In this document: positions 37,865-46,289 of the stretch, one piece after another | How positions within the stretch are numbered: position 1 is the stretch's first letter | Layout: each line of letters begins with the position of its first letter | Origin: Dyadobacter fanqingshengii | GTDB taxonomy: Bacteria > Bacteroidota > Bacteroidia > Cytophagales > Spirosomataceae | Direction of reading: 5' to 3' | Length of the DNA stretch: 64,000 nucleotides | Assembly (NCBI RefSeq): GCF_023822005.2 | Contig: NZ_CP098806.1 | Coordinates: forward strand, 4,340,001-4,404,000 | Program-made: the position numbers and the translations under genes | The notes under the pieces: model-generated | What the model was told of the DNA's origin: nothing | What the model saw: only the letters and a program-made list of their open reading frames with translations | Databases searched by the model: none

Positions 37865-39268
37865 TTACTTTCTGAATACCCAAACCATTGCGATCAGCAG
37901 CAGAATGACAATGCCGTTGGTGGTGTCTTTTAAAATCTTTTTATAATCTATCGAGTCTTTACTGCTATCGAGGCTTTCCAGGTTATCATACAAGCCCGAA
38001 GAGCCGCTTAATGATAAGTTTGCGAGCTTATAATCCTCTCCCTTTACGGAGAGCATTTTCGCCGAACGCAATGTATCATATTTGGCCTTTGCCGAATTGA
38101 AATAAACCCACTGAAAATATCTCCCCAAGGGAAACTCGCCATCTTTTCTTGGAACGACAAAGTAATCGAAAGTTTTCTCTCCTATCACGCTTTGATAACT
38201 TCTTTTAATGACCTGACTGACTTCCGGCGGATAAATGTCGAAAGTTGAGCTTGTTTGGATCGTCGGCGCTGGAATTGCAGCAATGTTTCCAATCCCTTCG
38301 ACTTTAAATATGTAACGCACACTCTCACCGGGATAAACGAGTTCGCTGGATAGGTTTTCCTTTAAATCATACTGCCCAACAGCAACCTGATCGCGAAGCG
38401 GATGGTCCGGCAACTGGCGCACAGAAATTGTCACTTTATTTGACCTGAAAGATTTTACAACCTTACGTTCGACGTTCACTGCCTTGCTATTATCGATAAC
38501 CAGCATCTGCAATGCGATGGAAGGAAAAATGATGTCTTCTGTCGTGATCGGAAATAGGCGCGCCTGATACATGTTATACTCGGTGTAGCGACGACCTTTG
38601 ATGGTAACCCTACGTTTCACAATCTCCTCAATGCCGACATTCTCTTCCCAGCAATTCGCAGGCCGCAATTTTTTCAAAATGGATTGCAGCTGTTCATTGA
38701 AACGGTAAAATTCCATTTGAACAGGCGCATTTTCGGCGATATAAAGCGAGATCCGCAGTGCAAAGCCCTCTCTTATGTAAATGGCTCTTTTATCGGTTTG
38801 TACTGAAAGAAAGATCCCATCGCCCGTATCTTCCACTTCTGTTTCAAATGGAGGGCTTACAACCGCAGAAAGCGCTTCACCGGAGCTCGCTGACTGTGAA
38901 AAAACAACCATTGTCTCCTCCGACTTTAAATTGAGGTTGTTAACGGTAATGACAAATTCCGGAATAAGGTAATTGCCCGGCTTGGCCGCATAATATTCCT
39001 GTGTAATGGTTTGTATCACGACCTTCTTGCCATCAACGTTGCTGATGGCACTTGTGGCTGATTTGCTGCGTTTTTCCAGGCCATTGATCTCTGGAAAAAT
39101 AACCGCAGGCCGCGTCTCGGCGTCACGCAAAACAACTGATATAAGAAAAGGTTGATCCAATGAAAGATTTTTGGAACCCAGCTCGATCGTGGAAGCATTA
39201 TTAATGGTCTGGGCGCAAAGCGTACCAGAAAAACACAAAATAATATTTAATAATGCATATAATTTCAT
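37865..39268 (-). CDS. BatD-like protein
   Basis: The 467-residue product has a signal peptide ending near LCAQ, several beta-rich domains and one C-terminal membrane helix (GIVILLLIAMVWVF) with a short basic end. The openings FLISVVLRDAETRP and the EYYAAKPGNYLIPEFVITVN strand pattern fit the BatD family found in Bacteroides aerotolerance operons. Those operons usually hold a MoxR ATPase and BatA-C; none is here, so this copy is detached. It is shorter than most BatD proteins. aroC follows six bases downstream. Confidence 0.75.
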   Translation of the reverse strand: MKLYALLNIILCFSGTLCAQTINNASTIELGSKNLSLDQPFLISVVLRDAETRPAVIFPEINGLEKRSKSATSAISNVDGKKVVIQTITQEYYAAKPGNYLIPEFVITVNNLNLKSEETMVVFSQSASSGEALSAVVSPPFETEVEDTGDGIFLSVQTDKRAIYIREGFALRISLYIAENAPVQMEFYRFNEQLQSILKKLRPANCWEENVGIEEIVKRRVTIKGRRYTEYNMYQARLFPITTEDIIFPSIALQMLVIDNSKAVNVERKVVKSFRSNKVTISVRQLPDHPLRDQVAVGQYDLKENLSSELVYPGESVRYIFKVEGIGNIAAIPAPTIQTSSTFDIYPPEVSQVIKRSYQSVIGEKTFDYFVVPRKDGEFPLGRYFQWVYFNSAKAKYDTLRSAKMLSVKGEDYKLANLSLSGSSGLYDNLESLDSSKDSIDYKKILKDTTNGIVILLLIAMVWVFRK

Positions 39269-39373
39269 TAAATATTTTCGTTAACTTTATTAGGAATTGC
39301 CGTGATCAGATGTTTTTCGCTTGATTCTTATATAAATTATTCACGTCCCTAAACCACAAAACTACATAATACT

Positions 39374-39580
39374 ATGGCCTCGATGCTTGAATACATAAAA
39401 ATTATTCTGCAAAAAGTTAGCTTCGACCGCAGATTGTTTGAGAAAGAGCTCAGAAAAGCAATCCGCATGTTGATGCCCGCTGAGGTGAGACGTTTAAGAC
39501 AATGGTGTTACGATAACTACGGAACAATACATTTACCAGTACTTAATACTTGCTTTGCACGCCTGTCATCACTGGGCTAG
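39374..39580 (+). CDS. Small conserved helical protein
   Basis: The 68-residue product is mostly helical and basic, with SFDRRLFEKELRKAIRML and VRRLRQWCYDNYG. It has two Cys and no signal peptide. It lies 105 bases from the divergent BatD-like gene and ends at the 50-bp palindromic terminator. The composition suggests a nucleic-acid or protein-binding role; I do not know the family. Confidence 0.7.
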   Translation: MASMLEYIKIILQKVSFDRRLFEKELRKAIRMLMPAEVRRLRQWCYDNYGTIHLPVLNTCFARLSSLG

Positions 39581-39591
39581 AATTTAAAAAT

Positions 39592-39641
39592 TTTAAACAA
39601 AAGAAGCCGCTTGGATATCCAAGCGGCTTCTTTTGTTTAAA
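39592..39641. terminator. Perfect 50-bp palindromic bidirectional terminator
   Basis: Each base from 39592 to 39616 is complementary to its mirror from 39641 back to 39617. The core GAAGCCGCTTGGAT pairs with ATCCAAGCGGCTTC, and the outer arms are A-rich and T-rich, giving T runs on both strands. It separates a rightward gene ending at 39580 from a leftward gene ending at 39651. Confidence 0.92.
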
Positions 39642-39650
39642 CTAACCAAA

Positions 39651-41426
39651 TTATTTTTTCTTCGGTGTAGCTGCAGTCTTCGTTTTAGCACCAGCTTTCG
39701 CGCCAGCCGCAGGTTGTGTTTCTGCTGTCGGAGTAGCAAGACCTAATGCTTCTTTGGCCGCTACATTATCCGGATCTACCGTTAACAACTTTTCCCAATA
39801 TTCCTTGGCCTTCGCTTCATCTTTCAATGTATTAGCCGCATGGAAAGCAAGGTAGCTGTAAGCCAGTTTCAGATAAGACTTGTACTTGCTTGGATCGGGA
39901 TCCTTTTCGGCAAGTTCAGTCAATTTCAGGTAATAAGGCTGAGAAATGCCTTTGTCTACGTTTTCCTGTCTGTCATAAGCATTGTAAAGCGTACTTGCTC
40001 TCCAATAGTATCCATATGGCCAGTCAGGAAGTTTCTGAGTTACTGTCGCAAATATTGAATCTGCTTTCAGGAACAATGCACGTCTTTCGCCCGCAATCTT
40101 AGCGCTATCTGCATAGTTAGAATCTGCTGCAGTTGGAAGCACGTTCGCAGTTGCCATCTGGAAGTTAGATAGTCCAGTGTAGTAATAATCGTTGGCACTT
40201 GCTTTCGACGTATCCAATGCGATCCCTTTTTCAAAAGTTGCCGCTGCATTCGGGAAATCTTTTGCAGCATAGTACAATGCTGCTACTTCCTTATAAGCTG
40301 TCGCTGCTTCTGCTTTGCTGGTATCCATATCAGCGCCTTTCAGCATATAAGCAACACCAGTCGAATCATAACCTTTTCCGTCTGTTACTTTCTGGTTGTA
40401 TGCACGACCAAGATATTTGTAATCGTCACCGATCACTTTGTCTGGTGCTACTTTCAAAAATTCAGTCAGGTTTTGAATGGCTTCATCGGGCTTGTTTGTC
40501 TTGAAATAAGACCAGCCGTACATACGCAATGTAATTGGGTTATTGATTTTGCCTTTGATCTCTTCAAGCAATTGTAATGATTTTGCGTAATCGTCAGCTG
40601 TAAATGCAAACTGAGCAGCACGCAATTTCATTTCAGGATCAGTAGTTCCGCTTTTCTGGATATACAAATCGAAATTTTCAGCTGCTTGTTTATATTTCTG
40701 AGCAAAGAAATACAACTCAGCAAGATCCTTATACGCAGGAGCAAAGTTTGGATCTGCTTCTATTGCTTTCTTGTAATTCTCAAGAGCAAGGTTGTAGTTT
40801 TTACCACGCAGGTAAATTGATCCGATTGCATTGTGCGCAGTTGCATAGTTCGGTTTTGCAGTTAGAGCATACTCATACGCCGTTACCGCAGCCCCACCTT
40901 CATTACGAAGCATGAGTGCATCACCTTTTGCCAAGTAAGCGTCAGCAAGATTTTTATCTCTCTTAACTGCTTCATCCAAAAGTCTGATTGCCTCAGCTGG
41001 ATCATTGTTTTTCTCGAACAATGTGTAAGCCTCTCCGATTCTGAAAAGGACTTCCGCATCCTTTTTCTTTTTCTTTTCAGCTTCTGCGAAAAGTTCTTTC
41101 GCTTTTGCTGTTTCGCCTTTGGCAAGTGCTACTGTTCCTTGTCCTACCTTGTTCAGATAAGATTTATCATCAATCGTTAAACCTTTGTCAAAGGCTTTCT
41201 GCGCTTCATCCAGTTGATTGGTTTTTATGTAATAATAACCAAGATAGTATTGATTATCAGCAGAAGGAGCTGTTTCCGCAAGTTTTTTAAATAAATCGCC
41301 TGCTTCATTGTAACGTTCTCCGTGTATCAATGCTAAGCCGTCCTGCGTCGTTTGTGCGTGTAAATTAACAAACGCTAATAAACCAATTACCAGTGCTACT
41401 AATTTCATTCTCATGTTTCTGTTCAT
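39651..41426 (-). CDS. Secreted TPR-repeat protein of the TonB-system operon
   Basis: The 591-residue product has a signal peptide ending near NLHAQ, then about ten tetratricopeptide repeats over residues 28-560 (e.g. ATAHNAIGSIYLRGKNYN and the AYKDLAELYFFAQKYKQAAE stretch), and a tail of Ala, Gly, Lys and Thr ending TPKKK. It should be periplasmic and scaffold other proteins. It is the last gene of the exbB-exbD-exbD-tonB operon, 78 bases after the phosphate-binding-like gene, with no terminator between them. Confidence 0.9.
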   Translation of the reverse strand: MNRNMRMKLVALVIGLLAFVNLHAQTTQDGLALIHGERYNEAGDLFKKLAETAPSADNQYYLGYYYIKTNQLDEAQKAFDKGLTIDDKSYLNKVGQGTVALAKGETAKAKELFAEAEKKKKKDAEVLFRIGEAYTLFEKNNDPAEAIRLLDEAVKRDKNLADAYLAKGDALMLRNEGGAAVTAYEYALTAKPNYATAHNAIGSIYLRGKNYNLALENYKKAIEADPNFAPAYKDLAELYFFAQKYKQAAENFDLYIQKSGTTDPEMKLRAAQFAFTADDYAKSLQLLEEIKGKINNPITLRMYGWSYFKTNKPDEAIQNLTEFLKVAPDKVIGDDYKYLGRAYNQKVTDGKGYDSTGVAYMLKGADMDTSKAEAATAYKEVAALYYAAKDFPNAAATFEKGIALDTSKASANDYYYTGLSNFQMATANVLPTAADSNYADSAKIAGERRALFLKADSIFATVTQKLPDWPYGYYWRASTLYNAYDRQENVDKGISQPYYLKLTELAEKDPDPSKYKSYLKLAYSYLAFHAANTLKDEAKAKEYWEKLLTVDPDNVAAKEALGLATPTAETQPAAGAKAGAKTKTAATPKKK

Positions 41427-41504
41427 TTTTTACCCGGTTAAAATAATGATAAAAAATTTGGCTTTCCAATAACAAGTCCCAAATCTTAAGTTGTATTACA
41501 CTTA

Positions 41505-42461
41505 TTAAAAATTCTTCCCTGTGGTGATTTCAAGCTCCCTAGGGTAAGGTACAGTTGGCAATAAGCCCATTTTCTGGATTATCAACCCACCTACATCCCG
41601 TGCGATGTAAGTCATTAATCCGCCTCCCAAGCCCGAGTATCCTTCACGGCTGATGATATACAAATCCCGGTGGAGGGGATATCTTTTAAATTCAAGTCCG
41701 CCCTGAAAAGGCTGAATGTAATCAGGCAACGAATCCGGCTTCGCTTTTTGTGCGACACCCATCACGTGGATTCCCTTCGAAAGTTCCTCCGATGCCAGAG
41801 AATGTCCGTCGCTGATCCAGGTTACACCTATAAATCCCAGGTGCAGTGGATTAGTTCTGACATCCTTTATTACATTCTCGTTCGAACCTGATGAAATTAT
41901 ACGCAAACGTTGAATATCGGTAATCCCAAACTTATTAAGAACAAAATTGAGGTTGCTCGCATTTGCATTGTCAAACACCAACGTGATCAGGCCCTTCTGA
42001 TTTCCGTCTTTTAATTGAGACCAATCAGTGATCTTACCTTCAAGAATTGCCTTTATTTCCGGCATCGTGATCAGGCTGTCTGTATTAGATTTACTAATCA
42101 CCAAGGCAAGACCGTCTGTCGCTATGTGCTGAAATTTATGAGATCCTTTCTGCTTCTTAATGATCTCTGCTTCCTTTTCATTCAACTGCCTGGTGGCAAA
42201 GATGATCCGGGCACTGTCTTGTAAAAGCTGGCGGATCGCTTCCTGTTCAGGCTTGTAATCCAATTTGAAATGCGTATTCGGATAAATACCCTCGTAAGCA
42301 TTGGTCAGTGCATTTACTAGTGGTTTGAATGATTCGTCCGAGGCAATGGTGATTGTTCCCTGCCTGGGATTGTCAAGATCACCATTAGAACCACCGCAAC
42401 CTAGTAAGCTCAGAAACGCTACTGATGTGCCGAGCATTATTCCGGCCGACCTGAATTTCAT
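41505..42461 (-). CDS. PstS-like substrate-binding lipoprotein
   Basis: The 318-residue product has a lipoprotein signal ending in LSLLGCGG, then a periplasmic binding fold of PstS type: GTITIASDESFKPLVNALTNAYE and DGLALVISKSNTD, with a GSNENVIKDV stretch near the phosphate-site position. The start at 42461 overlaps the stop of the 73-residue gene in an ATGA junction and places the lipobox correctly; a longer frame to 42488 would add nine charged residues before it. No pst transporter genes are present, so it may bind phosphate or another oxyanion for the TonB machine instead. Confidence 0.85.
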   Translation of the reverse strand: MKFRSAGIMLGTSVAFLSLLGCGGSNGDLDNPRQGTITIASDESFKPLVNALTNAYEGIYPNTHFKLDYKPEQEAIRQLLQDSARIIFATRQLNEKEAEIIKKQKGSHKFQHIATDGLALVISKSNTDSLITMPEIKAILEGKITDWSQLKDGNQKGLITLVFDNANASNLNFVLNKFGITDIQRLRIISSGSNENVIKDVRTNPLHLGFIGVTWISDGHSLASEELSKGIHVMGVAQKAKPDSLPDYIQPFQGGLEFKRYPLHRDLYIISREGYSGLGGGLMTYIARDVGGLIIQKMGLLPTVPYPRELEITTGKNF

Positions 42462-42679
42462 AGTTCTTTTTGATTTCTCTTTCTCCAAACCCGGTAACCT
42501 CTGTAAACTCCGTACACAATAAGTGTGCCAGCAAAAGCATTCCTCGCCAGACTACCGACAGGTAACAACCTAAAAGACAAGGAGGAGAGGACTAAAAAGA
42601 CCCCTCCTCCTATGTATGTCAGAGCCATTAACACAGAGGTTAGATCACCGATCTTCTCATGCAATGGTTTTTCCCTCAT
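42458..42679 (-). CDS. Small membrane protein of the TonB-system operon
   Basis: The 73-residue product has two hydrophobic helices (about residues 13-34 and 45-60) and a basic end YRVWRKRNQKEL. It sits three bases after tonB and shares an ATGA overlap with the next gene, so it is a true operon member. I know of no assigned function. Confidence 0.8.
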   Translation of the reverse strand: MREKPLHEKIGDLTSVLMALTYIGGGVFLVLSSLSFRLLPVGSLARNAFAGTLIVYGVYRGYRVWRKRNQKEL

Positions 42680-42682
42680 GAG

Positions 42683-43507
42683 TTACTCCAGTTGGAAATT
42701 GATTGGCAGGTTGTACTTAACACGAACTGCACGTCCTGATTGTTTTCCAGGCTTCCACTTCGGCATTGCTTTCACAACACGGATAGCTTCCTCGTCGCAA
42801 CCAAAACCAAGTCCTTTCAACACAGCCACATCTTGTATACTTCCATCCGTATTTACTACGAATGACATAAACACCCTTCCTGAAACGTTAGCACGTGAAG
42901 CTGCACTTGGGTATTTGATATTTTTACCTAAATACTTGTACATTTCAGCCGTACCTCCGGGAAACTCAGGCTGTTGCTCTACAACGGTAAAAACCTTTTC
43001 CGGTTCTGGCGCTGCTTCTACAACTGTTCCTTTGCTTGGTGCCGCAACTGCTTCCGGAGCCACAATGATTTCGTTCGCGTTAGGATCTCCTTCAATTGTT
43101 TTATCCGCAACAACAGCTTCTTTAATTTCTTCTACTGTTGGTGGTGGCACCTCTTCAGGCACTTCTTCATCCTTTTTTACCTCAGGAGGCAAGAACTTAA
43201 CCGTGTTCACCTTAGGCTGTTCAACCGGTGGTGGTGGTGGCGGTGGTGGTTCTGCCGGATCTATTGGCGGCGGTGGTATTTTCATTAAATCCACTTCAAC
43301 CATTGCTACTTCTTCTTCCTCGCCAGCCGACAATTTATTGATAATTGACGGTGTAAACATTGCAAGAACAAAAAGTACAGCTCCGATTAAAGTAGCCTTC
43401 GTCACGTCAGCACGATATCCTTGACGAAGTGAAAATGCTCCGTACGCCTTGTTGCGATCAGCAAACACTATATCATCCAGTGTAGCATTCGGGCCTATTT
43501 CTGCCAT
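42683..43507 (-). CDS. tonB: TonB energy-transducing protein
   Basis: The 274-residue product has a cytoplasmic N-terminus, one membrane helix near residues 37-57, a long Pro- and Glu/Lys-rich spacer that crosses the periplasm (IPPPPIDPAEPPPPPPPP), and a C-terminal TonB domain with EFPGGTAEMYKYL, GRVFMSFVVNTDGS and the closing RAVRVKYNLPINF. It carries proton-motive energy to outer-membrane transporters. It follows the two exbD genes, 29 bases apart. Confidence 0.95.
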   Translation of the reverse strand: MAEIGPNATLDDIVFADRNKAYGAFSLRQGYRADVTKATLIGAVLFVLAMFTPSIINKLSAGEEEEVAMVEVDLMKIPPPPIDPAEPPPPPPPPVEQPKVNTVKFLPPEVKKDEEVPEEVPPPTVEEIKEAVVADKTIEGDPNANEIIVAPEAVAAPSKGTVVEAAPEPEKVFTVVEQQPEFPGGTAEMYKYLGKNIKYPSAASRANVSGRVFMSFVVNTDGSIQDVAVLKGLGFGCDEEAIRVVKAMPKWKPGKQSGRAVRVKYNLPINFQLE

Positions 43508-43536
43508 GGCGCTTTGAATTTGATTTGATTAAATTA

Positions 43537-44118
43537 TTATTTCTCTTCGATTTTGTCACCCAAGAGCTTCTTCTCCGAATCTGTCAGAGTCTCTACAAGT
43601 GCATATCTTTTTGATTTGGTAATGGCCATTTCATCCAATACATCAACCATGTTTTTGTAGGTTGAAACCGGCGTTGGCTTAATTACCACAACAAAAGGAT
43701 CGTTTCCTTTCTCATCTTTCGGATTCGCAGCATTGATGCGCTTTGCAGAAGCGAAAATAACACTTCTAAGATCGAACCCATAGCGAGTTGTTTTCATAGA
43801 TGCTACTGCCTTATCATCATCCGCGGCAATTCCGTCAAGATAATATACATCGTCGTTGGCTCCCATAAATAGGGTCAACACTTTCGACGCTTTCAACGGT
43901 TCAGTTTTTTCCTGGTCTTTCTCATCCGTCTTATCAGGCACAGCCAACGTCATGGATGTCGGTTTCGACATTGTCGTTGCTAGCATGAAAAACGTAATAA
44001 GCAAGAATCCCAAGTCCACCATTGGAGTCATGTCCACACGAGTGGACATTTTCTTGGCCCGAACCTTACCGTCGCCCTTGCCATGCCCACCACCACCGGA
44101 TTCTTCAATTGCTGCCAT
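43537..44118 (-). CDS. exbD: ExbD/TolR-family protein, second copy
   Basis: The 193-residue product has one membrane helix near residues 30-50 in VDMTPMVDLGFLLITFFML, with the conserved Asp that carries protons, then a periplasmic domain. The N-terminus is Gly- and Lys-rich. It lies 36 bases after the first exbD and differs from it strongly in the periplasmic part, so the two are not a recent duplication. A pair of exbD genes is common in this phylum. Confidence 0.95.
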   Translation of the reverse strand: MAAIEESGGGGHGKGDGKVRAKKMSTRVDMTPMVDLGFLLITFFMLATTMSKPTSMTLAVPDKTDEKDQEKTEPLKASKVLTLFMGANDDVYYLDGIAADDDKAVASMKTTRYGFDLRSVIFASAKRINAANPKDEKGNDPFVVVIKPTPVSTYKNMVDVLDEMAITKSKRYALVETLTDSEKKLLGDKIEEK

Positions 44119-44154
44119 TTTCTCTTCTTATTAAAATGATCCCTTTTGTTAAAA

Positions 44155-44769
44155 CTAATCGTTCGTGTAGCCGGCAGGCGCTTGTTCGCTACCTGTGATC
44201 AAGTTGAACTTGTTGATGTTCTGCGACTGTAAGTTAGACAACACATCTTTGAAAACCGGGAACTTGGAAAGGTTGTCACCTTTCAAAGCGATTCTCAATT
44301 GGTTGTTTGCTTTACGAGCTGCATAAACCCAGTCAGCCAGTTCACTTGCCCCTGTTGAATCAACCGGAATACCTGGTTGCTTCACATTTGGCATTTGTTC
44401 CTTCGACATGTTCAACCAAGGTTTCAATTGAGCCAACGGAAATCCGAAACTAGATTGCAATGCAAATTTTGCTTTTTCAGTCTCAGTGAACGTGATCCCT
44501 TTTGATTGACCAATGTTTTCAAGCATTGCTGCTCTTACCGGTTTGGCATCCACTCCAAAGAACACTTTGCCCGCTTTGTCAATACTAATGACCATAATGT
44601 CATCATCCGGAACTTTAATCTGCGAAATGGAAGAGGGGGTTGTAATCTCCGCTTCATTCGACTTAAAAGTTGCCGTCATGATAAAGAACGTCAGTAGTAA
44701 GAACGCTACGTCAGTCATCGCTGTCATATCCGTATGCGGCGCATGCTTCTTAGGTCTTACCTTTCCCAT
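44155..44769 (-). CDS. exbD: ExbD/TolR-family protein, first copy
   Basis: The 204-residue product has a membrane helix at about residues 13-35 (TDMTAMTDVAFLLLTFFIM) with the proton-carrying Asp, and a periplasmic domain ending near PAGYTND. It follows exbB by 61 bases. With ExbB it forms the proton-driven motor for TonB. Confidence 0.95.
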   Translation of the reverse strand: MGKVRPKKHAPHTDMTAMTDVAFLLLTFFIMTATFKSNEAEITTPSSISQIKVPDDDIMVISIDKAGKVFFGVDAKPVRAAMLENIGQSKGITFTETEKAKFALQSSFGFPLAQLKPWLNMSKEQMPNVKQPGIPVDSTGASELADWVYAARKANNQLRIALKGDNLSKFPVFKDVLSNLQSQNINKFNLITGSEQAPAGYTND

Positions 44770-44830
44770 AGCAAATATATAAGTTTTTTGTATATTAACG
44801 AAACTTCCATATTAATAGTTTAAAAAACTA

Positions 44831-45670
44831 TTAATAATGTGTAGCAAAGTTTGATTGAAGGCTCAGGCCGATCTCATCAATGCTATAAGTAAGGTCGTCA
44901 ACACGGCTGTTCAGGTAAGCGTATGAGATAGTCGCGATAGCAGAAGTACCGATACCAAGTGCCGTATTAATAAGGGCCTCGGAGATACCTGTTGCAAGTG
45001 CAGCTGAGTCAGGAGAACCTGATGTACCAAGTGCCGCGAACGCTTTGATCATACCAATTACCGTTCCAAGAAGTGCCAAAAGTGTAGATGCACCCGCAAG
45101 TGTTGCGATAATCGTAAGGTTTTTCTGAAGCATTGGAAGTTCAAGCGTAGTAGCTTCTTCGATTTCTTTCTGAAGCGCTGCAAGCTTCTGCTCTTTGTCA
45201 AGGGCAGTCTCAGTAGTCAACTGCTTATATTTAAGAAGTCCTGCTTTGATAACGTTACCAACAGAACCTTTTTGTCTGTCACATTCTTTAATTGCTTCTT
45301 CGATTTGGTTTTTGTCAAGAAGACCTCTCAGCTTCACAACGAATGAATCGATGCTTCCTGAACCCTGAGCTTTGTTCAAAGTGATCAAACGCTCGATTGT
45401 AAATGTTAACACGATCAGGAAACAAGTCATCAAAATTGGTACAATAGGACCTCCTTTGTAAACGATTCCGTAGTAATCACCATCGATTGGGCCTTTTGCG
45501 TGATCGCCGTCTTTAAAGTGTTCGGGAGCTCCCAGAACGAAAATGTAAACTGCCAATGCAATCGCAAATAGTAGAGGGATTACCAATGCCGGGTTCAAAC
45601 CGCCTTTGCCTTTTGTTGCTGCCGCAGCAGGCTTTGGAGCTGGTGCCGGACTTGTAGCTTTCTTTTCCAT
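44831..45670 (-). CDS. exbB: ExbB/TolQ/MotA-family proton channel protein
   Basis: The 279-residue product opens with an Ala/Pro/Lys-rich segment, then has membrane helices near residues 29-48, 78-98, 185-210 and 225-250. The MotA/TolQ/ExbB block is complete (LGTVIGMIKAFAALG and ALINTALGIGTSAIATISYAYL). It is the first gene of the operon; a TACTTTTG box lies 117 bases upstream. The length and extra N-terminal helix are usual for Bacteroidota ExbB. Confidence 0.95.
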   Translation of the reverse strand: MEKKATSPAPAPKPAAAATKGKGGLNPALVIPLLFAIALAVYIFVLGAPEHFKDGDHAKGPIDGDYYGIVYKGGPIVPILMTCFLIVLTFTIERLITLNKAQGSGSIDSFVVKLRGLLDKNQIEEAIKECDRQKGSVGNVIKAGLLKYKQLTTETALDKEQKLAALQKEIEEATTLELPMLQKNLTIIATLAGASTLLALLGTVIGMIKAFAALGTSGSPDSAALATGISEALINTALGIGTSAIATISYAYLNSRVDDLTYSIDEIGLSLQSNFATHY

Positions 45671-45786
45671 CAGACTTACTTTTAAAGGTTAAATTGAGAT
45701 TTTGGTTGTGAATTAAATAAAACTTTTGGTTAAAACTGGATTTGGTAAAATAAAATTTTGACCGCGTTTTGGATAATAGCCTTCTA

Positions 45787-45794
45787 CAAAAGTA
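45787..45794 (-). promoter_or_regulatory. -7 box for the exbB operon
   Basis: The minus-strand TACTTTTG matches TAnnTTTG. A CTTG 23 bases upstream (45818-45821) could be a weak -33 element. The implied leader is about 110 bases. Confidence 0.5.
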
Positions 45795-46235
45795 TGAGTT
45801 TTCCTTTTAAAAAAAAGCAAGCATTTCGTCAGTTTTTTTCTCAGAATTTTTGACATAGCTCGTAGAAATTGCATATTTTAAAGAAACCCGGACATTCAAT
45901 TTTCTTAATTATTCTCGAATTTGTGCTGATTCAGAATCATATGCATTCTAAATCCAAACTTATACATAATTGTACTCTTTACAATAAACTCTGCTAACAT
46001 GTTTTTCAAACACCCTCATTGTATTTCAAAATATTTCAACAATCCCTTAGAAAAGCAAATATTATTTTTCTCCTACTATTAGCTAAACAACAATTTTAAA
46101 ATTCGGATAGCCTACATTTTGCGCTGTTTCGCAAATTTTACGAAAAGAACAGAAGCAAGAGCGCCGTTTCATAACCATGACTTGTTGGTTCCTGAATAAT
46201 TTACCGCCGTGGAAAACAGAATCGCAAAAATCCGG

Positions 46236-46243
46236 TAATTTTG
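46236..46243 (+). promoter_or_regulatory. -7 box for gatC
   Basis: TAATTTTG matches TAnnTTTG, 46 bases upstream of the gatC ATG. Confidence 0.5.
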
Positions 46244-46289
46244 ACTTCCGTTTCAGTCTCCGACGGTAACTTAACAAATTCATAACATA

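Larger units (their letters stand above)
45671..46289. other. 619-bp AT-rich intergenic region
   Basis: No convincing coding frame is seen. It holds the exbB promoter at 45787, the gatC -7 box at 46236, and a small hairpin at 46118-46135 (TTTGCG, loop of six, CGCAAA). The stretch 45800-46080 is AT-rich with no motif I recognise. An 81-codon minus-strand frame at 46083-46328 runs into gatC and lacks coding character. Confidence 0.6.
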
